In this document: in pieces, positions 46,214 to 58,660 of the stretch | Layout: every line of letters begins with the position of its first letter | Position numbering within the stretch: the first letter of the stretch is position 1 | NCBI GenBank assembly: GCA_916610825.1 | Contig: OU744453.1 | Location: 12,605,826 to 12,669,825 of the forward strand | Length of the DNA: 64,000 bases | Source: Haliclystus octoradiatus | Taxonomy: Eukaryota > Cnidaria > Staurozoa > Stauromedusae > Haliclystidae | Reading direction: 5' to 3' | The notes under the pieces: generated by a model | What the model saw: the letters and a program-made list of their open reading frames with translations, nothing else | Database searches by the model: none | Told to the model about the DNA's origin: nothing | Program-made: the position numbers and the translations under genes

Positions 46214-47320
46214 CAAGAAAGTGTCGATTATGTGGGATTTATTCTAAGCAAAGATGGTATTAGTGCTACACCCAGACGAGTTGAAGCGATTACTGACTTT
46301 CCAGCTCCTACCAATATTTCTGAACTACGTTCATTTATGGGAATGGTTAATCAATTAGGACACTTCTCTAAAGAAGTTGCTCGTTCTTCAGAGCCATTAA
46401 GTCATTTATTATCTATTCGTAACGAATTTATATGGACTGAACTTCACCAAAATGCATTTGACAGTGTCAAGAAGATACTAGTTTCACTTCCAGTCATCAA
46501 GCAGTCTGATATTAATTTACCAACAGAACTGCATACTGATGCCTCCCGTACCTACGGTTTAGGTTGTAGTTTGTTCCAATTGCATGATGATAATCAATGG
46601 CACTTAGTTGATTGTGGATCAAGGTATTTATCTGATGCTGAGTCACGCTATGCCACTATTGAGCTGGAATTATTAGTCGTTACATGGGCTGTTATTAAAT
46701 GCAAGTTATATTTACTTGGATTACATAAATTTACTGTCATTACGGATCATAAACCTTTAGTTCCAGTTATTAACGACTTTACCTTGGCAGCTGTTGAAAA
46801 TTCCCGCCTGCAACGGCTGAAAGAGCAATTGGCGCCTTACTCTCTCATTGCTACATGGAAACGAGGTAAGGATCATTTAACACCTGATGCTTTGACTCGG
46901 GCACCTGTTAAACATCCTACAGATGAGGATCAACTGGCAGAAGATTTTATGCAACATATTAATTCTGTTGTGTGTATCAATGCAGCTTCTATTACGCCAG
47001 GATGTCATCAACCTCAAGATGCTATGCTTTTAAAATTACAGAATGCTGCCTCTATTGATGATGAATATATTATGAAAAAAGAAATTATTTTAAAAGGATT
47101 TCCAAATCATCAAATTATTCGTCACTATTGGAAAATACGTGAAGAGCTGTCAATCAATGATCAACCTATTCTACGAGGTCATCAGCTTTTAATTCCTAAA
47201 ACTATGCAAAAGGAAGTTTTACATCGCCTGCATGATTCTCATCAAGGTGTTGTTGGTACCATACGACGTGCACGCAATGCTGTTTATTGGCCAGGTATGT
47301 CATCTGATATTACAATTTAA
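46214..47320 (+). pseudogene. E2 RT thumb, RNase H and integrase zinc-binding start
   Basis: Opens VGFILSKDGISATPRRVEAI, then RNase H with ELHTDASRTYGLGCSLFQ, TIELELLVVTWAV and VITDHKPLV. Then integrase HHCC start RLHDSHQGVVGTIRRARNAV. A frameshift follows at about 47320 and the next frame has SYAIC where the family has a cysteine pair (Cys to Tyr). Confidence 0.85.
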
Positions 47321-48324
47321 TTGAATCATATGCCATTTGCCATTCTCATTTACCGAGTCAACAAAAAGAAACATTGATTCCTAGCTATATGCCTTATCGT
47401 CCTTTTGAAGATGTAAGTTCTGATTTATTTAGTCATTCTGGTCAACATTTTATGGTTTACGTCGATCGATTGTCTGGTTGGCCTGTAGTGTGCCGTTACG
47501 GCAAAACCGATCCGACCTCTAATCATATTATCAAAGACTTTAAAAAGATCTTTTCTGACACTGGTATACCTGTGCGTTTGCGGTCAGACAACGGACCTCA
47601 GTATAGTTCGCATGAATTTACTAAATTTTTGAAAAACTGGAACGTTACCTACGATCCGTTTTCTCCTCATTATCCTCCAAGTAATGGTCACGCTGAGGCA
47701 GGGGTCAAAGCTACGAAGAGTTTAATAATTAAATTCTTTGAGAATGCCAAATTTAATGAAGATTATTATTATGCTGGCCTGTTAGAGTGGCGTAAGACTC
47801 CTAAATTTGATGGTTATTCTCCTGCTGAACTCTTATATGGTTTCCCATTACGTTCACTTATTCCTGCTCATAAGTCTGTATTCGCTCCTAAATGGCAAGC
47901 CCTTGCAGCCTTAATGGACGCCCACAATAAGCAAATGGACATCGCAATATCTAAATATAATAACAATGCAAAGGATCTACCAACACTGTGTATTGGCAAC
48001 AAGGTCCGAATACAGGACCCATCTTCCAAACTATGGACGCATGTGGTAAAAATAATGGAACCTTTATCACATCGTAAATATCGTATACAAATGCCAAGTG
48101 GTCGAATGTGGGTCAGAAATCGAAAGTTTTTACGTATTGACTCAACATTAAATATTCCTCCAACTGCAAAAATTGCATCTGACATTCAATTACCCAGACG
48201 AAGTCATCGTACTCCTGTTGTACCAAATGGTACCGTTAATTTCAATAATAATTATGATTTGTTATTGACGCTTTTGTTGTTGTGTGTATCTATTGTTCTG
48301 TTTACAGCTTTGATACCACGATAG
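47321..48324 (+). pseudogene. E2 integrase core and C terminus with hydrophobic tail
   Basis: Catalytic triad visible: SSDLFSHSGQHFMVYVDR, VRLRSDNGPQYSS and PSNGHAEAGVKATK. The C-terminal domain includes KVRIQDPSSKLWTHVVKI. The protein ends with a very hydrophobic YDLLLTLLLLCVSIVLFTAL segment that looks like a transmembrane helix, unusual for an integrase. Confidence 0.85.
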
Positions 48325-48520
48325 TATAATTTTGCCATACTAAAACATTATTAGTATAGTTGACATTCAAATTCAATATAACATTCTTTATGTTAATTCT
48401 ACTTTATTTTTCATTCATACTTTGTTAGTGTAATACCAGTACAACTTTAATGACTTCTTAAAATTCCCAGATAGATAAAAATCTTTAGTGTCTTAATCAA
48501 AATTCCCCAAAAGGGGGAGA

Positions 48521-48616
48521 TGTTATATACGTGTTAACTAACAGCTAGATCTTATTATTAACACCTTGTGTCTAGCGTAAACATGATCAATTGTCATGTT
48601 ATATTGAGACATCACA
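48521..48616 (+). repeat. E2 3' LTR (96 bp)
   Basis: TGTTATATACGTGTTAAC at the start and GAGACATCACA at the end, matching the left copy apart from scattered changes. Very short for a Ty3-type LTR. Confidence 0.85.
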
Positions 48617-48889
48617 TGTGTCTCTCTCATTTCCATCCTTAAATTAATTGAAATCACAAGAAGGCTTATCAGCTCTGTTTTGGACAACCTTTGCACTACA
48701 TAGTCTGTCTCTTACTCCTTCATACAAAGTAATTGGGCCAGCATCTCCTAGGGCAATTCTTGCAAAATTTTGCGTTGTGGTTGGCTGAATAGAGGAAGGA
48801 ATTTTGATGATAATTGAGGATAACTTGCTGACCCAAATAACATACTGGTGCTTGATGGGTGATCCATCAAATCCTTGTGGCATTCACAT
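48617..48889 (-). pseudogene. MULE/SWIM gene, SWIM zinc-finger exon
   Basis: After acceptor TTGTGTAG the sequence encodes a SWIM finger: TGT GAA TGC then PQGFDGSPIKHQYVIWVSKL. The usual C-x-C...C-x-H has one base lost after the CxC and Ile in place of the third cysteine. Downstream ARIALGDAGPITLYEGVRDR continues to the E2 insertion. Confidence 0.7.
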
Positions 48890-49391
48890 CTACACAATAA
48901 AGAATCTAATACATTAATCCATGTTGCTCAGAGAATGAACAAATTTGAGTCCCAAAATAGAGATATGGGTACTAAGCATTTTGAGAAAACACAGAATAAC
49001 GATCAATAATGATTGAATCATCTGTTGGTTATTATTGATAGTCAGATTATTGTCATTACTTTCTTCAAATTTATTTTGGAGCCCTTTCATTATTTCAGGA
49101 TTAGCTTGTTACATTATACATTGAAAGAAAACAATTAGACTAAGACTGTGCTCATTGGTATATTGTGTTCAGATATACCAGTCTTTCAATTGATAACCCG
49201 TATCTCTTGATAATACATGTCATTTATCAATGAAATTCAACCGATGGATCAGATGATAGTTTTTCCACATATTACTATTTACTATTTTAGACATTGCAAT
49301 ATTGACCAATATAGACCAGTGGCCGTCTCTTTATAGCAGTGGCCGTTATAATAGATTTGACTGTAGCAGCATTGGTCCCATCTTATCTTAC

Positions 49392-50169
49392 CTCCAACAT
49401 TCATATTCACGCGATACAAAACATCGATGGTAGTAAAATTTGGAACTTTGAAAAGTTCATTATCAAGCTGTATAAATTGTTTTCTCAAAATAATAAATAT
49501 TCTCAGCACTTAAACAATATTTGAAGATGCCTTTGAATCTTGCACTGAAGATGCCATCGGAAGAACGATCAGCAACAGATAACAATTTCGATTTATAATA
49601 ATTAACTAAATCGGTGACAAACCTATCAATAAGTCAATTGATGTTGTACTCCTTCACCCTGTTCAAAATCTCATCCTTAATGACCAAAAATTGAGCTTCC
49701 AAATAGTTATTTGTATTATTTTTGCGTATGGGGAGATCTGACCTATGCGCTAGAGCCCATGATTCTTTCATTCAAAAAGATTATCAAGATATGACATAAG
49801 ATTGCTGTAAGAAGATATGGTTGTATTATCTGCGAGATCCTCGACTTGATTACCAAAATCAACAATATTGTCACAGTATATTATATTTTTTAACACTTTC
49901 AGAATTATTGGCCTGACCCCATTTGAAACATTGTGGAAAATGCACAATAGAAGTCGACTTACTGGCCAAACATGATGTGGGGCATCTCGCAATTCTGAGA
50001 AATTGTCAGTCATGATAGCAATCGGACCAATAAAATTTCCACCAAAACCTTCAGAACCAATGCATTTCTTTAGAAATGTAAATCTTTCTTTGAGTGATTC
50101 CATCCGTTCATCACTGATAATTAATATGCCTAGTGGCAAGGCTCCTCCTACATAATGCCTACTCATCAA
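49392..50169 (-). pseudogene. MULE/SWIM gene, transposase-like core
   Basis: Starts RHYVGGALPLGILIISDERM, then GPIAIMTDNFSELRDAPHHV and WPVSRLLLCIFHNVSNG, the MULE D...D pattern and ...CxxH. After a frameshift: RSDLPIRKNNTNNYLEAQFL, DRFVTDLVNYYKSKLLSVAD and KVPNFTTIDVLYRVNMNVG up to donor GGAG|GTAAGA. At least one internal stop and frameshifts. Its 5' side is lost in repeat DNA at 50170-50400. Confidence 0.72.
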
Positions 50170-50224
50170 AAATTAGCAAGACAGCTTGCTCCATGTTTGA
50201 TGAGGAATCGACAGGATAAGTTCA

Positions 50225-50400
50225 CTACACAGGAAAATCCATTTGCTAGGGTAGGCTTTTATTCTTGTTTTAAGCAACACATTTTCTTAAATCAAGAAAA
50301 TAAGTGGTGTGAATATTTCATAAAGAATATATTTTCTTGAATCAAGAAAATTTTTCTACGCTAGAATAAAATTGCTTGAATTATTGAAATTTGCTAGCAC
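50225..50400 (+). repeat. Short-palindrome repeat family C, truncated copy
   Basis: CTACACAGGAAAATCCATTTGC is followed by overlapping TTTTCTTGAATCAAGAAAA-type palindromes. The same end and motif occur in reverse at 59110-59590. The element interrupts the 5' side of the MULE core. Confidence 0.65.
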
Positions 50401-50639
50401 AGTTTAAATTTGCTTGCTGTCATGTATTTGATTTATAAAAATATAGAGTATCAATTTTGTTAAAATTAGCCCTATAAATTCATACTGTTTTGTGCTCTTA
50501 GCTCATAAATTCAATATTCTACACTGTTTAACAGTTAGATATTGGATCTTGAAGTAGAAATTATAATATACAGCAAACTTTTATAATTGATTAAAGTTTC
50601 TATTATCTTACGTCTTAGATAACCGATTTAGCCCAAATT

Positions 50640-53140
50640 AATCTAGCAATCCAGAATAGTTCACAAAATATCATCACGAAGATTCACAATGCTTTTTGCT
50701 CATAACATCAAAACTTTTAAAAATTATTTAACAAAACTAATCATTGTAGTTAGCCTATGTGAAATAGATAATATAACTTATGCTAAAAAAATTTAATGAT
50801 CAGCTGAAGTTTGTTAATATCAACACGATAATTCACAATGTTATTTGCTAATAAATTCAAAAATTCTCAATATTGTTTGGCAAAATTACTCATGGTAGTT
50901 AGTTTAGCTTAAGTGAAATAGAAAATATGATTTATTTTGAAAAAATTCAATAATTAGGTGAGGTTCCAATTATGCTAAGGGTACTGATTTTGTTAATATC
51001 AATGCGATAATTCACAATGTTATTTGCTAATAAATTCGAAAATTCTCAATATTGTTTGACAAAATTACTCATGGTAGTTAGTTTAGCTTAAGTGAAATAG
51101 AAAATATGATTTATTTTGAAAAAATTAAATAATTAGCTGAAATTCCAATTATGTTAAGGGTATCAATTCAGTTAATATCAACACGATAATTCAAACTGCT
51201 ATTTGCTAATAAATTCAAAGCTTCTCAATATTATTTGACAAAATTACTCATGGTAGTTAGTTTAGCTTAAGTGAAATAGAAAATATGATTTATTTTGAAA
51301 AAATTAAATAATTAGCTGAAATTCCAATTATGCTAAGGTACTGATTTTGTTAATATCAACACGATAATTCACAATGCTATTTGCTAATAAATTCAAAATT
51401 TCTCAACATTATTCAGCGAAATTGCTTATGGTAGTTAGTTTAGCCTAGGTGAAATAGATAATATGATTGATGTTGAAAAAATTTAATGATTAGCTGAAAT
51501 TCCAATTATGTTAAGGGTATCGATTCAGTTAATATCAACACAACAATTCAAACTGCTATTTGCTAATAAATTCAAAGCTTCTCAATATTATTTGACAAAA
51601 TTACTCATGGCAGCTAGTTTAGCTTATGTGAAATAGGAAATGTGATTTATTTTGAAAATATTCAATAATTAGCTGAAATTCCAATTATGCTAAGGGTACT
51701 GATTTTGTTAATATCAACATGATAATTCATAATGCTATTTGCTAATAAATTCAAAATTCTCAAGATTATTTGTCAAAACTACTCATGGTAGTTAGTTTAG
51801 CTTATGTGAAATAGATATTATGATTTATTTTGAAAAAATTCAATAATTAGCTGGAATTCCAATTATGCTAAGGTACTGATTTTGTTAATATCAACACGAT
51901 AATTCACAATGCTATTTGCTAATAAATTCAAAATTTCTCAACATTATTCAGCGAAATTGCTTATGGTAGTTAGTTTAGCCTAGGTGAAATAGATAATATG
52001 ATTGATGTTGAAAAAATTTAATGATTAGCTGAAATTCCAATTATGTTAAGGGTATCGATTCAGTTAATATCAACACAACAATTCAAACTGCTATTTGCTA
52101 ATAAATTCAAAGCTTCTCAATATTATTTGACAAAATTACTCATGGCAGTTAGTTTAGCTTATGTGAAATAGGAAATGTGATTTATTTTGAAAATATTCAA
52201 TAATTAGCTGAAATTCCAATTATGCAAAGGGTACTGATTTTGTAAATATCAACACGATAATTCACAATGCAATTAGCTAATAAATTCAAAAATTCTCAAT
52301 ATTGTTTGACAAAACTACTCATGGTAGTTAGTTTAGCTTATGTGAAATAGAAAATTTGATTTATTTAAAAAAATTCAATAATTAGCTGAAATTCCAATTA
52401 TGCTAAGGGTACTGATTTTGTTAATATCAACATGATAATTCATAATGCTAGTTGCTAATAAATTCAAACTTCTCAAGATTATTTGTCAAAACTACTCATG
52501 GTAGTTAGTTTAGCTTATGTGAAATAGATAATATGATTTATTTTGAAAAATTCAATAATTAGCTGGAATTCCAATTACGGTAAGGGTACTGATTTTGTTA
52601 ATATCATCACGATAATTCACAATGCTAATTGCTAATAAACTCAAAGCTTCTCAACATTAATCAGCGAAACTGCTTATGGTAGTTAGTTTAGCCTAGGTGA
52701 AATAGATAATATGATTGATGTTGAAAAAATTTAATGATTACTTGAAATTCCAATTATGTTAAGGGTATCGATTTAGTTAATATCAACACGATAATTCACA
52801 TTGCTAATTGCTAATAAATTCAAAGCTTCTCCATATTATTTGACAAAATTACTCATGGTAGTTAGTTTAGCTTATGTGAAATAGAAAATATGATTTATTT
52901 TGAAAAAATTCTATAATTAGCTGAAATTCAAAAAAGGGAAAGGGTACTGATTTTGTTAATATCAACATGATAATTCACAATGGTATTTGCTCATAAATTC
53001 AAAACTAATCAACAATATTTAGCAAAATTACTCATGGTAGTTAGTTAGTTTAGCCTATATGAAATAGATAATATGATTTATGTTGATAAAATTTAATGAT
53101 TATCTGAAATTCCAATTATGTGCTATGTGTATAGATTTTA
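50640..53140. repeat. Tandem satellite array, ~178-bp unit, 13-14 copies
   Basis: TTAATATCAACACGATAATT-like starts recur at 50814, 50992, 51172, 51350, 51529, 51708, 51884, 52063, 52242, 52421, 52598, 52777 and 52955 (spacing 176-180). A decayed partial unit precedes them. Each has TTTGCTAATAAATTC, ACTCATGGTAGTTAGTTTAG and GAAATTCCAATTATG. Adjacent units at 51350/51529 recur almost identically at 51884/52063, indicating multi-unit duplication. Confidence 0.95.
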
Positions 53141-53514
53141 TATTAAACAATGCCTGTTTCTTATAAACAAATCAATACGTCACAAAATAATTTATTCGAA
53201 CCCATTCGGGATATTTTCTACAATGTCTCTGACATGGAAAATATTGGGAAGCTTTCTATAGGCACTTTATAATATTCGTAAAGTCTAAAAATCGCTATGA
53301 CGCTATTGAGCCTACACGCAGACGTAAAGGGAACATTGAATTGTATTTTTGGTCTGCATGCAGGCTGCTCGATAGTCGGCAGCTTCTGAAGTTTCTTTAC
53401 AGCCAATCCCGAGCGTTCTTGCATCCAGACCCCAATTTGAAAAAGTGTGAAAACGAAAAGCTCAGTCAGTTTACGAATTTTACTGTTTTACCATGGTTTT
53501 ACAAACTGAATTCA

Positions 53515-56500
53515 ACTACAAGTATTTGTTTCCCCGATACATAAGGAACGTTTAGCCTACGATGAAAGTAATAAAATGATGTACTGCGATATCACAACAA
53601 CTTATCACTGGAACGAATTCTTTAACTTTACCGTTCAAAACGAAATATGGTTTGTTTTTCTACTTGCTCTGAACATGCGAGATTCGGTGAAATGTTTTGG
53701 CGGTCATGGTCAATACGTATTTTACGACATCGTACTCTCTCTCATCCATTTTTCTGAGAAGTGGACATGTTATAGGTAAGTTTATTTGCTGTTTTCTTTC
53801 AATTGCTTCTTTATATCAACAAGACTTATGTTGCTGCTATGGATGGCACTGCTGCAATACTATACTAGGCTATTAAACTTGGAAGATTTCATTGCTAGCT
53901 AATCCACCATCTTAATTCGAAAGCATAGGATAACAGGCCTTCTAGATAAATAAACACATCGTTATTAAAGATATGCTGCGGTATTGGCAAGTAGTTTTTG
54001 TCTATTTTGTAAGCTGCCCCAGCTTCGAATTTCTTTTCAGAAGATCATAAGATTCCTGATATTTTTGTCGACCAATCAGTTCAGATCAGCAGACTAACTC
54101 AGCCTGACTGTTCGAATTGGGCTAATCTAATATGCTTGTTATATTTCTATACTTTCCAAGCATTTAAAGTTTTCTTTTATCGGACAGTAAAAAAGTATTA
54201 ATTACGTGCTGCAAAGGTTATGTTTGGCTCAAGTTTGTTTCTAGCCTAGGGCATTTCCATCGTGACCCACTTACAAGGTTGAGAGTGTTTTCTTTCAGGG
54301 CTTTAAAATTATTTTAACATTTGGCTTCATTTTTGTTACCAGTTGTTTAAAATGATAAGGGGGACATTATTATTCAAAATAATTTAGCAGATATGAAAAA
54401 TCAAGTAGATTAGAATGAGTTTACAAGCCGTAACCCACTTACTGCAATCTGCCATGTTCCCCAATCAGACTGAAAAACATAAAATATCCTGGTCATGGTT
54501 TTATTTAGATATGATATCTTGAAAACACAATCGAATTTATTAAATGCCTTTATTCAACTTAGAAAAAGCAAGGAAGTTACGATGTGACCCACTTACGCGC
54601 AGTTTGTGATCCACTTAGAGCTACAAAGCAGATTATTATATGAGCTTCGACATTTTCTGTATTGAATTGAGGCTATACTGAATCTTTCTGTAATAGCTAT
54701 TCCTAATTGGTGTTGCTAATATTTTTCAAAACATATCTGATTTATTGTAATCATTAGTTGTAATACATTCTATCTGAAGAGTTCTCAGCCTCTAAACCTA
54801 TATAGTCCTTGTCAAAACATCACATATTCTCCTACGATTTGCATCTTGATATTCTACTGTCTGCATAGGTTTATTATCCTAACTTGTTTGTTGTGTTTTT
54901 CTATACAAACTATAGGAATTTGCTGGATGGGAATTTGAAAAACATTCATGGCTATTGTTTTGTCACGATTTGCCTTACTATGCAACCCAATTAAAAATAG
55001 GTAGGCATGGTATATATTTAACTGTATAAGTTTGTAATTCAGGATTCCTAAACTTCCAAGTAGTTATTTCGGAAATTCAAAATTGCGTTTCTCATTTTTT
55101 TTGTAAAAAGAGATTTACGCGCTCAACCCTCTTTCACTCCACTTCAGGATTCCAAAGCTACTGAAATCGCAAAAGATTATGTACCCACTAGACTGGTCCA
55201 AAAAACATGAAAGTTTGAAATGTTATCGGGCCCATCAATTTTCTTGTTCAGAATGCGTGCACACATTTTATTGTAATTTGACATTGGGAAATGGGGTCCC
55301 AAGGCCCCTCTAAATTAATACGTAAAGTTAATGGGGAAAACGCTGATATTTTTCAAACGCTAATACGTCATCTTTGTGAAAACATATTCTAAAATTTGCT
55401 CACATGGCCGTGGAGGTAATGATCTGAATAATCTGAATTTATTAATTTAAATGTTTGAATCTTTATCATTGCCTTAAAACTATGGGGTTGAATACGATGC
55501 ATAAAAAAACGTGGCTTCTGCTGTAAAAAAGGATTAATCTATAAGTGTCTGCTGTCAATCTAAAAATATTTCCGTGAAAGGTGTCACCGCCGTTGATATC
55601 GTAGTTTGAAGAAAGTTTGTAACTCGAGAAGGTCATTCTGTTGAACGGTGACTGTTTTATAGATTCAGATCATATTGATGTTGTTATTGAGATATTCATT
55701 ATTGTTACGGTCGCTATTATTTAGATAAACAAAATATCGAATAAAGTTTAAATGAAGTTTCGAATAAAACGTTGGAAATCAAACAAAGATATCGCATATA
55801 TTCGTATGTCGATTCCTATTTATATTCATATTCATTAATTTATATTCGAATTTATAAAACATCTAATAAATTTTGGGCCATGGAGAACGGTGAAGCACGA
55901 GCGATCAACTGTTCCAAACATCGAATGATGATAAAGTTCATTAATCCACGAAGAATTTTACGAATACATTTTCGGAAGTCACATGTGAGTAGTTACATGT
56001 TCAAGCTTGAATTTATGAAGACATCGAATTATTTCTTTGTCACGTAGCAAGGGATATAGCTCTTTAAAAGTTTTCAAACATTTTGAGATTCAAGTAATGA
56101 CCTCCGTAGATCAAGTTGAACAATGTCAAAGGCTTTGTTTTCGAAGTTTTATTTCCCAAATGGCAGCTAGTTCTGTTATAAATTTTAACTGAGTTAAACA
56201 AAATGAACAGCTTTCTGAGTAATATTTCTGCTATCTGAGTAAAGCGGCGGTAGCAAGAATGAACATTTTAATAACAAGTTAACGACATATTGTGTCTATA
56301 AAACAGCCACCGTTCAACAGAATGACCTTCTCGAGTTACAAACTTTCTTCAAACTACGATATCAAAATATGCGTTTGCAAAATATCAACGTTTTCCCCAT
56401 TAGCTTTACCTATTAATTTAGAGTTGCCTTGGGACCCCATTTCTCAATGTCAAATTACAATAAAATTTGTGCACAACTTATTTTCAAAGCATTCTGAACA

Positions 56501-58660
56501 AGAAAATCGATGGGCCAGATAACATTTCAAACTTTCATGTTTTTGGACCAGTCTAGTACTCATAGCCTATAGAATTCTAATCAGATTCTCTTTTTTTACA
56601 AATTTTCGCTTAAGTCAGATATCCTGAATTCTACGTTGAGAAGATGTTAAGCCTATTAATGTTTTATTGTTAGATGTCTCATAATAAACCTACAGATAAA
56701 AAGACAGGGAATGATGTTCTACGTTGCCTGGATTTTACGAAATAGGAATATAATTGATTTTCATAAATTAGTAATGGTCTGTCTTTTCGATTCACAACAA
56801 TTCTCTTTTTTATTATCAGAAAACTGTACATATGTTTGGAAATAACAACCCAGAGTCAATGCAATACATATGTTTTGCAATAATTTAATGAAATTATGGC
56901 TTTCCTTCTTCATTTGTAACAATTGACCTAACCTTTTCAGTTACATCTCTGTATTTACGGATTTTTGCCGGGTTTGTTATGAATGAAAATGAGATATTTC
57001 CTCTTTATGAAAAGAAAATTTAATCTTCAAGATTACTTTCACAATTTGTTAATCCATAATCCACAGTTAATATCAGTGAATTGTCAATGTAACACTTGAA
57101 GCTTTTTATACAGAAATAATATTACGTCTGGAAGTAATATTACCTCCATGTCAACAAATAATATGAAATCATACAAACTGTTAAAAAACATCCATTCCTA
57201 CTGTGTCAACTGTGTACATTTGAGGTTATCAAAATTAAGCTTGTTACGACTGCCGGTGTTTTTCTTCCTGGTCACTGTAACCATGAACTACTAAATACTA
57301 ATTTGAAGCAACTTCATCTGTTAATCCCACAGAGTACAGTGGAACCCGCTGTGCTAGTCAAAATTGTCAACAATTTTCATTGCAGTTATCCAAATTTGCA
57401 CATACCTGAAATTGTTTAAAAAAGACATGACTACAAAATAGTCAATAGATTTTAAAAGCCAGGTTTCATATGTGCGGGGATTTCAGTTTTCGGAATTGCG
57501 CTTGCAATTCCATTGTGTTGTAGAATATTTACGGCTAAATAATAATCCGAAATTAAAAAGTTTTCTTATCAATCAAATTTTGTTCAAGAATATAATACAC
57601 TGCTGTAATTTTATTTGAATGTTTTTTAAACATATCCATATATCTTTTCTGCTTATTCTTGTATACCAGTGTGTATCTGCACAGTCTAGCATGAGAATTG
57701 AAAAATGTTTTTTTGAATAATTATGATATTGACAGGGATTTATTTGATTATGTTCCAATCCTTTAAAATCAAAACTACAGCCTACTTAATTGTTGTTATT
57801 AGGTTAAAATTGTTATCAAATGCGAAAATATTCAAATTTTCTCACATCACTGTTCCAGAACAGTCAGTAGGCCTAATGTTGGGTATCATGAGTATTGCCG
57901 TTAATATTGTGCATTGTCTGTATTATTATTGTTGAAAAATAGTGTATCGCATGATTAACATAATGCATAGAATGTTGCATTGTTAATCATAAATTTACAT
58001 AGATATGTATACAAGCTTTCTTGAGATTGTTTTTGCTATGATAGTTTTTTTTGTTCCTAAGTAAACAGTTATGATTTAAGAGTGTAATTTAGGTGCAGCT
58101 GCTGTCAGCAGCTCATAGGACTTCATGGGCCAGAAGGTCTATGAACCGCTATCAATATTTTCTGATAAAACATACATAGCAGAGAATAATGGTTTTGGAA
58201 TTTGACTGCATTTTTGCTACTGATTTAAGCTTGTCAATATATTGCTCTATATAAGGCATTGTATCATAATATAATATGTGATATTGACTGAGGGTTCGTG
58301 ACAATTTTAATTTGATAAATTAGGATCTATCCTACTTCTTTTGAAACTTAGAATAAAATCTGCATTTTTTTATTTTACTTCTGTTCACACATCATCAGAA
58401 CGATAGTAATTAATTTTCTATTTTTTTATGACCAAGCAAAGTAATATCGTCTACATTGGCACATTGTCCACAACATACTTTTTTTAAACTTTCACCGGCG
58501 TTGCCGGCAACTGATTTCACTGTGTTTTGCTAGTTGTCACTTTCATCTTAATGTAGATTTAATCTTTTATTACTTATCTGATTAGTGTTATATGCATTTG
58601 TTTTTCAGAGTGAAAATCCTGGATCTCAAAATTGACGAGCAATACTTTAATACACTGTAG
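53515..58660 (+). CDS. Unrecognised spliced gene, two 3' exons
   Basis: Exon about 53515-53775 (reading KERLAYDESNKMMYCDITTT, then FGGHGQYVFYDIVLSLIHFS) ends at TATAG|GTAAGT in phase 2. A terminal exon at 58609-58660 after TTTTTCAG starts in the matching phase and gives RVKILDLKIDEQYFNTL stop. The upstream frame at 53341-53544 may belong to it but is one base out of frame. It lies antisense inside an intron of the MULE/SWIM relic. No domain recognised. Confidence 0.35.
53780..55187. other. Non-coding stretch, nothing recognised
   Basis: AT-rich sequence with no long frame. It contains a few GACCCACTTA-type short repeats (54260-54610) but no defined element. Confidence 0.35.
55188..56556. repeat. 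Large foldback: inverted arms around a ~630-bp spacer
   Basis: Left arm 55188-55663 and right arm 56295-56556 are inverse copies (shared CTAGACTGGTCC, TGGGGTCCCAAGG, AACTCGAGAAGGTC, GTTGAACGGTG). The left arm has an extra segment of about 230 bp at 55362-55592 absent from the right. The spacer (55664-56294) has no recognised gene. Confidence 0.85.
56557..58608. other. Non-coding stretch (intron of the unrecognised gene)
   Basis: About 2 kb of AT-rich sequence without TIRs or RNA genes that I can identify. Small frames such as 57723-57935 look random. Confidence 0.35.

Larger units (their letters stand above)
38586..48616 (+). mobile_element. E2: Ty3/gypsy-type LTR retrotransposon carrying nested insertions
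   Basis: The right LTR (48521-48616, 96 bp, TGTTATATACG...GAGACATCACA) matches the left LTR, which is split by E3 (38586-38673 and 42969-42978). A polypurine tract AAAAGGGGGAGA precedes the right LTR and TGGCGCAGTTGAT after the left LTR looks like the primer-binding site, the same as in E1. gag, PR, RT, RNase H and integrase follow in order, with frameshifts. No clear target duplication could be read. It splits the SWIM exon of the minus-strand gene. Confidence 0.88.

Noticed and set aside
50640-53140. CRISPR-like or gene array
   Set aside because: The units are contiguous with no unique spacers and no ORF; a eukaryotic satellite explains it.
55772-56047. 91-codon ORF in the foldback spacer
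   Set aside because: Low-complexity YSYIYIRIY start, no splice support, no domain.
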